DNA of 64,000 nt from Trichostrongylus colubriformis (GCA_963978905.1 OZ022260.1:38190259-38254258), one strand, 5' to 3'. Positions 49,604 through 63,117 are shown, numbered from the stretch's first letter. The notes: a model not told the origin generated them from the sequence alone. Program-made: numbers and translations.

Positions 49604-51171
49604 ACGGTGATATAACGAATAAGACAAAAATCAAGCTATTTACACATTTATCAACAAAACCACCAAATGAGGCGAATAAATTGAATAAATTAAATCGTAA
49701 AACACAACATAGAGAAGGATCGTTAGGCACAAACACTTATTCCCCAAACAATAGGGGAATCAGTTCGGGACCCAGTGGCTGAAAGGTCAGCAACCGTCCA
49801 ATTAAAATGACCAGAAAAAAATCGTGAAACGAGGAAAAACTGATGGAGCGTGCCTGTGTGCGTGGAAAGGACACGTCACGTACTGACAGTCATAAATTTT
49901 CCACCACAGCTGCATCACAAAGACGATGGTGGCCGCCATTTATTCACGTCCACATCGCTATGTGGGTACATTGTTGATGCGAGGATCCCAGCGGTAAGCC
50001 TACGGCCATTCCAGCCATTCAGTAGCCACGGCTCCTGTCCCCCTACCCCCGGCCTATCATGTGACATCCCCGGAAATCAGCTGTTCAGGTGATGAACCGA
50101 CTGTTGGTTGATCAATCTTCGAGTGATATTTGAGTGGGCAGCGGTTCAGGTGAGATGTGAGACGAAAACAAGCACTGATAGTGGGATAATAAGTGGATCA
50201 GTGTGGTCAGCCCGCGGTTATATAACTTTCATCATTTAAAATTTATAAAAAAAAATAATCAATCGATAATCGGCTCGTTGTGAAGCCATCGCCGGGTGTG
50301 TTTGCCCTCACGCGTTATAGAAAGCCGACAAACGGTGCCGGCTTTGAGAAAAAAAATTGAGCTATGACGACTTTTTCAAGGAAGATTTACATCGTAGAAT
50401 TTTGTCGAAAAAAAAAACAGATAAAATATGAGCTCAAACTGAAGCTTCTTTTCTTCTTCTGCTTTTTTCCAATGTGCTACCCTAAATTGCCAATAATGAA
50501 GCCCGAAAAACGCCACCAAAATTTGTAAAATTCAAGTGAATTAAGTTATGGGTGCGGCACAAGAGGTGACATAATCAAGCCCAAAAATGTGGAACAAAGT
50601 TTCACCCAAAAAAAGTGAGAATTTGACTGAGATACAGTTTCACAAAGGGGCACATGGTGAGGGGGCCTCGGAGTAAATGCCCGTCCCATCGTTTGCCGCG
50701 ATCGGACACGCATAGTGGGAGCATTGCATTTACTATGGGCCCGGTTTTTCAGCCACTACTTTGTGAAGCTGTTCTTAGCCGATTTTTACCTTTCCGTGTG
50801 AATTTAGGGTGCTCTTATTATGGGAATACACCATAAATATATGGGTAACAGGAAAACTTATTTTTCCGTGCACTATTCTTATAGGTATGAAGAGTACCTC
50901 CTTGAAGCTTGAAGTTAGCAGAAATTTACGACAGCGCAACGCGAATGATTCTGATCTGATATACGGTCTTCAAACAAAAAGGATTCGCAGTCATCCATGA
51001 TTCTCTACAGGTAAAATGGCTGTGCTGGTTCTGTCACTTTTTTTCGTTCGGAAAACAATTCACATTGTGATGAACTAAATAAATATTTCTGATTGTGTAC
51101 GGTTTTAGTTTAGGATTGAGTGAATAGTTCGAGTGGAATATTTGAGAGTCCCGTGTCAAGGAATTACAGTT

Positions 51172-51290
51172 CATTTCACAGCGCTAGATAAGGCGTGGCC
51201 CACGATTCCGCGATATCAAACTCTCCCGTCCGGCCACACACTCTCTCACTCTCGCCACTCAGGCCACGCCCTATCTAGCGCCGTGAAATG
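51172..51290. mobile_element. Small foldback MITE
   Basis: CATTTCACAGCGCTAGATA at the left pairs with TATCTAGCGCCGTGAAATG at the right, followed by AGGCGTGGCC and GGCCACGCCC. 119 bp. The middle has CACACACTCTCTCACTCTCGCC. Confidence 0.75.
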
Positions 51291-51499
51291 GGCTTTACCT
51301 TAGTATTCATTTTGCACGCGCTTCACAAATGACCGAGTAAAATGAACGAATGAAAAGAGCATTTCGGAGCGATCACAAAAAGCAAATTCCATTTGTTTGG
51401 AAAGCAAAAGATTTTCAAAAAAACTTCCGATTCATCGTCTTCTCCACTTTCACATTAGCAGCGCACCTATGCGGATGGAACTCATATTGCTAATCCCTT

Positions 51500-51790
51500 G
51501 AAAGTCCCGGAAGTGGTTAGAAGAAAGTGAGAACTGGGAGTACATGTCCTTTGAAAACAAGCTGCAGTTCATCAGCCGGGCGAGATGCTGGCGAAGACGG
51601 GACGAGGTTTGCGGCCTTCTGATCTAGCCTCTCCGTTCGTCTCCGGTCTACCCTGGGCTAGTGACAGGGGCTTGGGTGAGAAGGGGTTTTCTGGGTTTCG
51701 TTTCCCGATTTTTTTCGACATTATATTTCGTTCTTTCTCTAACGTTACACTGCTGAGCATCCCTACTCTCATATTTCATGAGCATTTCGG
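51500..51790 (+). repeat. Family A dispersed repeat
   Basis: GCCGGGCGAGATGCTGG, GTCTACCCTGGGCTAGTGAC, then CTGCTGAGCATCCCTACTCTCATATTTC. Confidence 0.6.
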
Positions 51791-53100
51791 AAAAGTAACT
51801 CTGAAATTCAACATTCAGTGGCCAGAAGTGATTGCGAACCTAACATGGTACTACCGACAGAGGTATTCACAGTTGTCAGTAAATCTTCGCGTCTTTTGGT
51901 AGTTTTTCAATGAGTTCAACCAGCACAAAAGAAAACGTTGAAGGATGCCATCAAGAGCGATTCCAGTGAACTCGGGGTCACGACAAAGGATAGCGTAGAA
52001 ATAGCGCCTGGGAGAGGTATAAGAAAAAGTTTTTAGGAGGCATGTAGGTCAGGGACTCGGGCCCATGTTTGACGTGATCGTGATCGAATTTTATTCGCAA
52101 GTAGGACTCAGTCTCAAGATTGGTGGATCGAACTCACGCAACAACTCAAATTGGTCTCCTCTCTGACCCAGCTTCTAATGAAAAATTCAAGTAAAGTCCT
52201 TGAGCGATTATAGATACAGTAATTTAACTCGATTGTGATGGTTTTTATGCTACACGAGGTTTTTAAGTGGAACCTTCATTCGTGACCCAACGTTTCGACC
52301 GTTTCGTCTTCTTCAGAGGTCGATAGTTCCACTGGGGGGGGGGGGGGGGGGGGAGGTTAATAAAGATTCCACATAAAAACCTCGTGTAGCATAAGAAACA
52401 TCTCAATCGGTGATAAATGAAAACGCTCATTTCCAGCTCAAAGTAAACATGAAGCAAATGAACAAACTGCAAACCCCAGAGACTACTACATGCAGTTTAT
52501 CTTGATGGCGTAGACCTAATTCTACACGCAGATTTTTCGCTCGTCAATTGGACGTCAAGTTGGGCAGAGAACAAATCTGAAATTCCTGTAAAATAAATTA
52601 GGGATGCGGTGGTGCACCTGCACTGTTCGTGGAATACCCGCCCTGATCTAGTGAATCTCCCAGCCTTTCGGGGCCTTCCACGAAGCAGCTTGATTAATGG
52701 TCTCACGCCGGAATCTAAGACTGGCTCAGATTAATAGATTAGATTTATTAGATTTGATGAGGTGAATTCATTAGAGTTATAATTATAGGGATATAATAAA
52801 CCGCAAAAAACGAGATAGTGACAGTAAGACACGAAATGGGAATATTCTATCCCGGAGATTAAAAATGGAGTTCACAAAATTAACCATTCTATTAAAAAGA
52901 TGATCAAGAAGAAGGAAAAGAAAAAAGGAAAGTAATAGAGATGTAAATGTTATATGTACATTGGAAAGTGGTTCCTTTCGCTTCTGCATATTCTCATACG
53001 AACCAAAGGGGACGTAGTGGCTACATAAGAGCGCCGTCTAAGGGATGGATTCCTCCCAGGACCAATCCCTGTTCCCATCAAACAAGATAACCTTAATATG

Positions 53101-53180
53101 TGAAAAACAATCTGAGGCTCCAAAATTTATTTATTTAAATTTCAAATTTAATGAATTTTGGAGCCTCAAATTGTTTTTCA
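53101..53180. repeat. 80-bp hairpin with a 27-bp stem
   Basis: TGAAAAACAATCTGAGGCTC... at 53101 pairs with ...GAGCCTCAAATTGTTTTTCA ending at 53180, one mismatch over about 28 bp, with an AT-rich loop of about 25. Length resembles a pre-miRNA but the near-perfect stem also fits a young foldback. Confidence 0.7.
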
Positions 53181-54423
53181 TACATTTAGATTGGAATGAG
53201 GCTTCGGGACAGAACAATGCTCCAAAATAACCTTGGTGAATAGTCCTACCGTCGATTGTGGACTGACTCGTAGGTCCATCTTCCTGGCTATTTGCCTATT
53301 CATTTAACTAATATAATTATTTGATTTAATAAATAGCTCAACCCACTCTATTATTTCACCTCATTCTATGTTATTCTATTCATGCCACTTTGTGAAAGAA
53401 ACCTCGAGAAAATTTAAGTTCTAAATCCTGAATTTTCCCACTATGTACACTGTTGTCTTTTGATAAAAGTTCAAAATGACAAAATTAGAGGTGCATCAAA
53501 GGCTTGAGCAATTTTCGATGAAACTTGAAAGCGTGGAGCAACCTAGGAGGACAAGTCAAGTTCAAGTCACTTGACGGAAAAGACCACTGCTGTACTTCTA
53601 TCGTTATTACAGTTGTTCCCCGTCCATGAATTTGTCGAAGAAACTTGAAAAATTTATGCTGCCATACCCCAGAAGCGAAAAAGTGACATAAGCAGGTGAT
53701 GCCCACACGGGACTATCCAAGCAGTATCATCAACCAATTCAAAATGAGGTAGAAAAGCAAGCTTTGAGCCACGAATGAAAATCGCGCGTGAACCACTCGA
53801 TTAATTTTCAAAGAGCCATTTCGCGAGGAGTCATTACACTGCTTGATGATCCTTTGTTAACCGCCCATCGAACATCGGTAGAATCAAAAAGGATAATCTA
53901 TTCCCCTGTCAAAGGTTTTTTTGCATAAGTGCCGCAGCATGAAAAATTTTCGGTTCTATTCATGGATGCATTGCAAAACGAAAAAAAATGTGCTTTTCAC
54001 CCCTTTCCAGTACATACATATAAAGGGAACGTCTCCAGAAACATCGACCAGGGCATCATCTTTCACCTACCCGCGTTACCCACCACCTCACCTTCACTTT
54101 CAATAGAAAGTTTGAGGATTTTGAGCCCAGAATTGGACTACATAACTCGTGACACCAATGCCACTTCGCAAACCGATGCACGCTCCACTTTGAACTGAAT
54201 TGTAAGAGGAACAATTTTCATTTATGAACGAATATGCAGAACATGACAACAAAACTAGGATAAAGCGAAGAAAATTAAAGTTGAAGTTGAGTCCATGTGA
54301 ATTTTCACAAATATAAAACCTTTTGAATCCGTAAAATAGAATCACTGTCGTATAAGGTGTTGTATGATCATCTCATACAACTGTAATTCTATTCCATAAA
54401 TTTCGACCGAAAATATATATATA

Positions 54424-55002
54424 CAGGGTTGACTAAAAAAAATAACTTTTCTTCCTCCACATTTAACGCTATATTAGTTACACTTCGGCTGATTCTAACG
54501 AGGTATTTCCATTCCTGAAGTTAAGAGCAGACCTCACGCTATCACTGAAGTCCGTAAGAGCCTTCTGCACGAGATGGAACGGGAGCTTCTTTCGAGCGAA
54601 CACCTGGTGTGTCACCTCAACTGGGCAAAATCCGAAATTTCGTCGCCCTCGCTCACAACCTTGCTAAGGTCCGTTTACTCTGCGTACCTGAGGGGACTCA
54701 TATTGGGTGGTGTTCTTGAACATTCCGTTTTTCCGAGTTCCCAGCGCCCTTCGTTTCCGAGAACTAGAACGTGCCGTTACCAATGTAACCCCTCCGTGGG
54801 CAGGTTTGAGGCATGAAAATTGATACTCCGAATCACAGCAGCGTTGTCCGATGGAAGTAGTGAGCCACAGCTCGTTCCTGTTTATGAAGGAACTATTAAG
54901 GAATATTTCGCCCCAACACTTTTACCTCTTTCTTTACACTCCGTTTCGTACACTTGGAGGATGTGAGCAACGAACAAAATTACTCTTTTTTGGCACTCCC
55001 TG
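54424..55002. mobile_element. TA-flanked Tc1/mariner-type element, non-autonomous
   Basis: Ends CAGGGTTGACTAAAAAAAAT and its right counterpart (complement CAGGGAGTGCCAAAAAAGAG), flanked by TA (54422-54423, 55003-55004). 579 bp. The inner open frame 54574-54816 shows no DDE motif. Confidence 0.75.
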
Positions 55003-55009
55003 TATACAT

Positions 55010-57100
55010 ATATTCTAAAAACAGTAAATATTTTTATAATTACAAAACTAGTCTAAATTTATAAAATAGAATCACCTTTGTTTGGATGCTGCTGTTGTAT
55101 AAAAAACAATGCAAATAGCCTCTAACCACTGGACTGACATGGTCAATAGTCCATTGACAGCCCACTTGAGGGGAATTTTCTTGAAAAAAATTGTTTGTAG
55201 TACATATAAAATAAATTATTAAAAAATAGATAAAAATTTCATTCGCCCAGACTCTTGAATAAAATAAAAGGCAAATACACAAAGAGTTGATGACTTGTTG
55301 AGGCATCATTATGAACGAGTGAAGACGGCACAGAATGTCGCCGCCAATGATACACTAGGTTCGAGGGTCGGGGCCAGGTAGTACAGCGATTGCGGAGAGT
55401 TGTCGACATGGGACGGAAATTCCGAGGAAAGCCAAAGACGACAGCGGCTACCCTCGGGGTGAGGAAACGAGTGAAACGGCAGGATGAACGGCGGCTGCCG
55501 TGGCGGCGGATATCCGATATGAGAAGTTACAAAAAGCAAGTGTAGGGAAGATTTGTCGCTTCAGACACGTACGTATTACCCCATGGCGACAACTGCTCCT
55601 ATGATGGATTGCCGCTTAATGCAACCAGGAGCCAGGGATCAACCTACAGTTGTATATCTGCTAAAAAGCGTACTTGATAACCAGATACAAGGCATAGGAG
55701 ATGGGACAATAATATGTCAAGGAATTCCCAGGAGGATCGTACTTTGTTTTTTGCAGAGTAAGGGATGAAGTTTCAAAAATTCCCCAGGATTCCTTGACGA
55801 CAAACTCTTTCTGAGTAATTTTTTAACCTGTGGGGTGTTCTCTGAAAACGGTGGTCAACCAATAATCACACCTGATGCTACGGTAACAGAACTATGAGTA
55901 TCGATTGGCGCCTTTTTTAGAATTTTAGGAGGCATCGGAAGGATTGAAACGGGCAGAGTCGGGAGATGTCCAAATGGTGCGGACCGATTCGCCACTCAAC
56001 TTCTATTACCATGTGCAATGGTGGCTTTTGAAGGAACCAGCAGGGTCGGCAGAATGAGGGAGATGGAAAGAAATGGTTCTTAAACAAAAATTTGAGGTTA
56101 AAAGCGATAATCGATAAAGAAATTCGGCTTTAAAAGCGTCATGTTGTGGCCTATATTCGCTCCTCTTCAGAATGCAACATCACCTCCGAGTTGCTAGCTG
56201 TAGAAGGATTATTGTCTCGTAGGGTGTATTTCACTCATTCATGGTGATCGAAATAAATGAAATAACAAACAGCAGCAATCAAGTGAAGCAGTGAATTGGA
56301 GGATAAGCAAAAGAGTAAGAAAAAAAGGTGTTCGTGGTACAAAAGTCCATCGAATTAACACTCGACGTCTCAACAAAGTGTCATGTGTGCAATGTCTGCG
56401 ACCTAACGAAGTGCAGCCGATACAGTACGTCTTATCCTGGACCAAGATTGCCACAACCCTGTGTCTTTAAATAAATGACCAGAACTTTCAGGATTAGATG
56501 TCGTACTTTCGAGCCGGCATATATCTTTCCAAAAAGTTTTAATAACAATAAAGCAGATCTCAAAGCAGATTAATCAGTTCACCTCGGACGCGACTAGATC
56601 CTGCAGTCCCATGGTTGCGATCGACGCCTCAAGACACTTCGCCACTTCAACATAGAGTTTCACTCAGGCCTGCCATAAATCAGTCATATGATATCGTTCA
56701 TTATTTAGACATTGCTTGGTCTTTATTAGATAGGTTCTGAAGTGTCCAGTAAACAATGTGCCGCAGGCGTTTGCACATATCCAGCTCTCTTTCGAGAATC
56801 TTCCACATCCAACCGAACTCCGAAAAAAAAGGCGATTTTAGTCCTGGCTGCCGTTCGTGCACGAATTCGGTAGATACATGATAATAATTATAAAAACAAT
56901 CCAGTTTCAAAAAAGCAACTCTGACTATCTCATCAATTTAAAACTGGTGGAATAAAAACAAGAATAACAACATAGCTTAGAAAAATAAAACTCGTAAATG
57001 AATTAGATCCCCACTAAAAAACAGGTTTCCGGAAGGTATCACTGCAAACTCTGCATAAATAAAATAATTATACAGCTTAAATTATGGCTCATCAATGACG
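55010..57100. other. No gene seen; family H repeat inside
   Basis: Mostly unique DNA; a family H repeat at 56030-56240. Open frames at 55309-55539, 55553-55768 and 56239-56454 have no motif. Confidence 0.45.
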
Positions 57101-57117
57101 GTATGGACATGGTGAGT

Positions 57118-57366
57118 AGGGGTGGAGGTCGATTGGTCGAATTTTCGCTTCGCGGAGTCGCACACGCGGCGCCGTCAGCACGACTTGCTGCAGTCGGTTG
57201 GAATTCAGCTCAGTATGCAGTGGGCAGGTATCGTGAGGGACCTTCAAACATGACATCGGAAGTTTCGGAAGTTCTTTTATGTTGTGGTTGTTGCTGTTTC
57301 AACGGGAAAACTACAAACAACTCGCACTCGCCGCGGGCGGCTGCCCGAAAATTCGACCAATCGACC
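57118..57366. mobile_element. Family B MITE
   Basis: GTCGATTGGTCGAATTTTCGC at the left and CCCGAAAATTCGACCAATCG at the right are inverted ends; inner CGGCGCCGTCAGCACGACTT and GGAATTCAGCTCAG match the 21050 and 63118 copies. Confidence 0.75.
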
Positions 57367-58291
57367 CCATCCGGTGGGTAGCATGGTTCTCAATGGGGGG
57401 TGGGGGAGGGTACACCATGATTTCAACAACGTTCGCTTCACTACGACCTATTTCCTTCGCAGCGCCTAGTACCATACATTCATACATATCCTTCAAACCA
57501 CTCCTCTCCCGATTCGATCGATGATCATGTCTAACATTATGTACGAGAACATATTGATGGCTTTGCATCTCAGTCACTCCGTGGATATGTCGGAATTCAC
57601 TGCATCCAAGGCTGAGCTTTGTGGACCCTTTGACTTGAGTGGCTTTATTCGCAGTGAACGTTCTGCCATGCAACTCAGTGAATCTGGACTGGAAGCTTAA
57701 CGAAAGAATTTCACAAGGGTGGGATTTACTGGAATCGTCATCGTCTCACAAAACACTTTTTTTGAATTATGACGCCATCAGTTTTCTATGTATGTTCAGC
57801 AAGTGTAACCCATAACGAACACATAAAACCGCTATAAATAGAAAGCATCGACATTCTTCGACTTCATGCTGTTAGACATCTTTCATAAGTTATTTTTAAA
57901 ATTGTGGCTATTTTTAAGAATATGAGCAGAACACGGATGTGGGACACAATTGCTTATACCGTTCAGAAACAGACATATGCGCTCAACGATGCATCCTCTT
58001 CTTGGAGAAGTTTCAAAACGACAAAACATAAAAAGCATGAAGTGTTTCTGGCTCAAATTAGGCTAACCTGCGTCATACAATCACTTTTACCCACAATCAC
58101 TCGGTTTTTTTTGTACACTGACGCCTGTTGAGATGACAGATGTTCAAGCCAACAAAATCGGACAAAAGAATCTGGAACCAATAAACCGAACTCTTAAAAA
58201 TGGGTTATGCCTTTGTAATTGAAGGTTAACAGCTCATCCATGGTTCGTGTAGCGTCATAAATCGGAAAAGCGTTCAATATAAATAGCTCAC

Positions 58292-59988
58292 ATGTTGGGG
58301 AGTCCTCCCGAAACCCATTCGGAGGGCCTAAAGCACTGAACAAAAAAAACTAAATTTTTGCAAAAATTTCTGACCCTGTACGGGTAACCAATAACCACTT
58401 CCTTTGCATGCAAATGATTCGGGAGAAAAGATAGGAAATGAAATGAAGCAGCGCAAGTATGTACTATACCTTATTAGGAGACGTGAAACTGGGTAAACCT
58501 GGGAGCTAACACTTACCCTCCGCATAGTGTACCCAGATATTCGTGGTTGCTGTCTGAACGAACTCATCGGGCAAGCATCATTTTTGTCGCATATACGGAA
58601 CTGAAATGATCTTTCTAAACTCAAACGAGAAGTTTCACCATGTGCTCGGAGGTTATTAGGTGGGGGGGGGCTCTCCCAGCTCATAGGAATTGTTGGAATT
58701 CTCCTTCACCAGCATGCCAACATTCCATGATTCCATGAGTGGAACCTTTCTAAACAAGGAAGTAAGATGAATTAACTGACTGATTTGAACTAATGTTCCC
58801 TACTTCACTTTCGTTGTGTTCATAGCAGCTTTTGATTTTATTGAGCTTATTAATCGGCTCTCTATCACTCTATTATAACTGATATATTTACGAAGGATGA
58901 TTTGTTGAGTTGAAGGGGACATGTACATCACGAAAAACCCTGGCTATAAAACAATGACATACCAGGAATTCCCGTAATCCGCTTATTTCGAAGGACCTCA
59001 ATCAACTTTTCATCCTATTGCAAGCCCCTTTAAAAGCAACTCAGTAACAACGATACAAAACAGTAAACCAAAAACATCACGCTCGTCCATATGTCCGGAC
59101 CAGGAGCTCTTCGGGGCCATATTTTTCACAATCACCGCTTACAGTCTTTCAAGGGCCAGCATTACCCATGTAACGAGGAGGGTACTGTTCTTCGATTGGT
59201 GGAATACTCTGGCACTGTTCATTCAAAAATAGCGAATTTTTTCTGAAGATTTCGGACTTGTTGATGACCCCATGGCAGTCACTACCCTCAGCTCATGAGA
59301 AGGATGCTAGGCATTCCGGCTGCCGTGTTACAGGGCACTCGCGGTGTTGAAGAAAACCACGCTTAGACATGCTCATCAGGAATTGCCGATATGGAGTTTG
59401 TTGTGCATATACGGTGAGCACCCAACAACTCAACACCACTTAAACTCGGCATGTTCCTCTTGATTTCATCAATCATTGGCATGGTTATCCATCATAGTTA
59501 CCGGTAATGAAGAGTTCTGACAGCCACAGCCCAAGTCTGCGAAAAAAATTCTTGGAATTGTTATCCATCATAGTCACCGGTAGTAAAGAGGGTTGACTGC
59601 ATATTAACTAATCCACAGACGGAGGAGGTTTTGCTCAGCAGACACCGAAGTTCTGACAGTCAAAGTCCAAGTCTGCGAAAAGAGCTTGCTTCAGATTGTT
59701 AATGGAAAAGAAAGAAATCTGCGCCTTGGTTTTAACAGAAATTTCATGGTGAACAATACACAGCTTGTTTTTGTAGCCATTGAGCTGAAGGAAAAATGAA
59801 TCGAATGTTATTCACTGTGAAGAAAATTCGCAAAAATAGGACTTTTGCTTACAAGGGAAGGATACCAGGTCGCAGTGGCCATTTATAACGAGACATACTA
59901 TATCATCAGACGAGTTTCTGAATGCTGATCTCAAATCAGTTTTTAAAATCTGCAAAGCGATTCTCTGAATGGAGTTATTTAGGTTTTT
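58292..59988 (-). CDS. Coding-like cluster, gene or decayed element, unknown
   Basis: Pieces on the minus strand: 59856-59988 (after TTTTTTCAG; NLNNSIQRIALQILK...VINGHCDL), 59635-59784 (after CCTTCAG; LNGYKNKLCIVHHEIS...CQNFGVC, stop), 59363-59482 (MIDEIKRNMPSLSGVELL..., stop), 58517-58600 (FRICDKNDACPMSSF... between TTTCAG and GTAAGT) and 58292-58335 (CFRPSEWVSGGLPN between GTTCAG and GTGAGC). The last two are in phase with each other. Stops between the upstream pieces, plus a tandem duplication (59492-59690), suggest a decayed gene or transposon. Not recognised. Confidence 0.33.
59853..59940. repeat. Inverted partner of 61013-61098
   Basis: About 85 bp (complement TTTGAGATCAGCATTCAGAA... 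to ...CTGGTATCCTTCCCTTG) recurs on the plus strand at 61013-61098. The same reading frame is kept in both (SDDI..LV.NG). Confidence 0.75.
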
Positions 59989-60629
59989 CTGAAAAAATAA
60001 TACTATTACACGGTATGTTCGGGCGCCCATAGCGCGCGAGCCAGTCCTTCTCGTGCAGAACTAGTGTGATTTTCGTGTTCAGGGAGTCAAATGACCTCAA
60101 AGGACAAGCTTATAGCCAGTTTGAGAATTTGACCAAATTTCGGAAAAATTCACGGGCTATTGAGTGGCAACATATTGAACAAAGGAGGAGTCGTTGACCG
60201 TTGCCAAGGAAATGCTCTTATTTGACGCTTGTTACGTACGTTTAGTGCGATGGGCAAGTGTAACAGGTATGTGGAGGGTATCTTGTTCAGGTTGCAGGAT
60301 TTTTTTGTACAAGAAAATTCAAAAACTATCCCTTTATCCCTTGGTCATCCCCAATCTTCCGAAGTTGGGCCAAAAATTCAATTCGGCTGAAAATTTGCAC
60401 AGAGGTGTAACTCGACCCCTTGAGCGCGAATATCGTAATTGTTTCGCGCAACAACGTCTAATTCGTGCGTTATGAGAGTCTGCACATAAATAAGCTGGCT
60501 CACGGAGTTTTCTGCAATACTGAACACAGGGATAGCAAACCAACCCATACATAATTTGGAACCTTAAAATGCATGCATATCATCATAAAAGTGCTTCTGA
60601 AGCCTAAGGGAGGAAAATTTCATGAAATG

Positions 60630-60715
60630 CAAAGAAAGTGCCGAGCCCTGGAGCCGATCCCTGGTCTGCAGATGGCGAGAAACGCTTAACGCCTTGCCAT
60701 CTGTGCCACACCACA
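60630..60715 (-). repeat. tRNA-like SINE head
   Basis: Minus strand GTGGTGTGGCACAGATGG (A box), GGCGTTAAGCG, then CCAGGGATCGGCTCC (B box). A family D MITE is inserted at its 5' edge (60711). Confidence 0.5.
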
Positions 60716-60722
60716 GCTTTGG

Positions 60723-60950
60723 GTATGTGCAGATATGACGGCGAATAGCGTGGCCGCTCGCGGCGAGCGGTGCGGCGGGTGCGAGTGCCAGTGGCGGAGC
60801 ATGGCAGCCCTCAAGCGAGGCAGTGGGTCATGGGTGGAAGCACGAAAAATGACGCAGCCACGCTCTGCCGAGCAATCGATTCGCGAGTCGTACTGGTGGC
60901 GCCGCGAGTGAAACGCCGCGAAGCGATTCGCCGTCATATCGGCACACACT
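60723..60950. mobile_element. Family D MITE, copy 2
   Basis: Ends GTGCAGATATGACGGCGAAT and ATTCGCCGTCATATCGGCAC. A 12-bp direct repeat CCACAGCTTTGG lies on both sides (60711-60722, 60951-60962). Confidence 0.85.
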
Positions 60951-61540
60951 CCACAGCTTTGGATGTCCTTGCTCATACCACAGTAGTGATGAAAACCACG
61001 TCCCAATGGTTGGTTTGAGATCAGCATCCAGAAACGCGTCTGATGATATATGTCTCGTTACAAATGGCTAGTGCGACCTGGTATCCTTCCCTTGTTAGGT
61101 ACTTCTCCCTTACCCATTGTATAGTACCAACCTCACGCTAACGGATTCTGCTCACTAGCTCACTTTCTGTAAAAGAAAGACAAGCCAATCAAGGGTAATT
61201 TTAGAGCCAGCCTCCAAATTTTCCTTAATCAGTAGACTGTGGAATTCCACGAGGGGGGATCCAACAGCCGCCGATGCGTCGACAGTCGCCGCGTTGTGGT
61301 GCATATTATGATTAGTAGCAGTAGTTAAATAAATAGTTGCGGTGCATATTACGTTGAGAGAATATAAAGGTAAAAAAAGCGAAAAAAAACCAAAAAAAAA
61401 TGGCAAGGGTGGATTGGAACTCATGGACCAACGTAATAAATAGGGATTAGTCAAACAGATGTGAACATCAAAAGCTCCAAGCTGTACAAAGTTTCTAAAT
61501 AGAAGGCGAGCGGGTTAATGGCGAGCGGCCATCGATTGAT

Positions 61541-61700
61541 TTAAAGGCAGTGATAGGGGTAGAATATGGAAAGATTTTCAAATATGAAAGAGGGCGTGCT
61601 CAATAGTGCGAAAGTGAAGAAAAAACCGAGTGAAACGGTCAAAAACTCGAGAATTAAGATCCTCTTCCCGCCTATTATTCTCAAAGGGAGAGGGTGGAGC
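61541..61700 (-). repeat. Family A dispersed repeat, reversed tail
   Basis: Complement shows TTTCATATTTGAAAATC, GAGCACGCCC and a pyrimidine-rich stretch. Confidence 0.35.
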
Positions 61701-63110
61701 GGGAAAGAAGGGGCGGGATGTGATAAAACAAGTGGTGGCTGCTGAAGAAGACGGCTCTTGTAAAGCCCAAGGGTTTCTTTCATCGGGAATTTCGCAAAAA
61801 ATAGACTTCTTGGACCCCCAGCTGTCATTTGCGTAACCCAGTTTAGGAGTTCTTCTTACCACATTACCTCTATCACTGTCTCTAACGCTCAACCCATTGT
61901 ATACATGGACTAACTACTTGTTCGGGGAGTCGCTGAATTACGAGACGGGGAAAGCTTGAGAAAAATCACAAACAGAAAAAGCAGGAAAGAGCAGACAGAA
62001 AAATGAGTTGGAAAGCAAGACAGGAGGAGAAATGCGGAACGGTCGGCAAATTTTATGGAAAACTTCAGGAACCTGCATTTTAGACAGTAAATAAATAGCT
62101 TGATGGACATGATTCCTTTCTTATTCATTCACAGGAAAATTGAGAAAGTTCATCAATAAAAAAATTTAAAAAACGAAGGAAATTAAAATTAAATCTTAAC
62201 TACTGGCTGAACGAGTTCATCCTCCTTTTTTCTAACAACTCCATTATTCGAAATTCAAAGCCAGCAAAATTATAATCAAGCCAGAAACCGATTTAACTGA
62301 ATAGAATTATGAGTAAATTATGAGTAACATTTTCGTTCGAAAATTGAAAACGAGACTTTTGACGTGATGTCAAAAAGGATGGAAATTGAAATGCAAATTC
62401 GAACACTTGCCCTCCTCCAGATGGATGGGAAACAACGTTTTTGAAAAATCTATCCAGTTTTAGACAAAAAGGTTATGAAACTTTGCAATCTTGACGAACA
62501 TGAGTTCGCCCCAAATGAAACCCAAAATGGGGTTATGAACTTATTCGTGGGAAGCATTCAGATGTCTCCGATTGTCGACTCTTCGATTGTTTTTTTTTTT
62601 GGAGAAAGAGAAATCGACTTTTTAGAAACCCTTTTGCTTTGGTTTTGGGGTTTTTGGTAGCCGCTGGTTTCGCCGCAGTCCGTGATATGGAAGGTGGTGA
62701 CAGCTTTTACTTCGGTGTTAAGAAGTTCCTACATACATCAAGAATTGTATAGATAGCAGTAGAATCAAGTGCTATAAAATCTTCACTACATATGACTTGT
62801 CGACAGTTTCGTCAAAGATGGTTACAGTACAGTCATTTCCACTGATTGGGGGAACGATGGTCAAAGCTGTTAAAAGACTACCTAGGTAGCTTTTCAACTG
62901 AAGGCTGGGTCTACAGAAATTTAAGTTCTATTGTTACCAACATACTTATGTCACACTTGCTTTCTGAGGGCCCTGGGTAAAGTTTCACGTGCATATACAC
63001 GAATCCAATGAAGATAGAGCTCCTCAGAGGACGGCCGACGGGGTCCGAGGATTGGACGCTAGAGAGCTGAGGAGGAAAGAGGCGATAGTCGCGTAGTCAG
63101 AGACGCAGAG
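61700..63110. other. No gene seen
   Basis: AT-rich DNA without motif-bearing frames or clear repeats. Confidence 0.45.
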
Positions 63111-63117
63111 TGAGGGG

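Noticed and set aside
57521..57700. 59-codon plus-strand frame MIMSNIMYENILMAL...
   Set aside because: Looks protein-like, but the antisense strand is open too and no motif or exon context was found.
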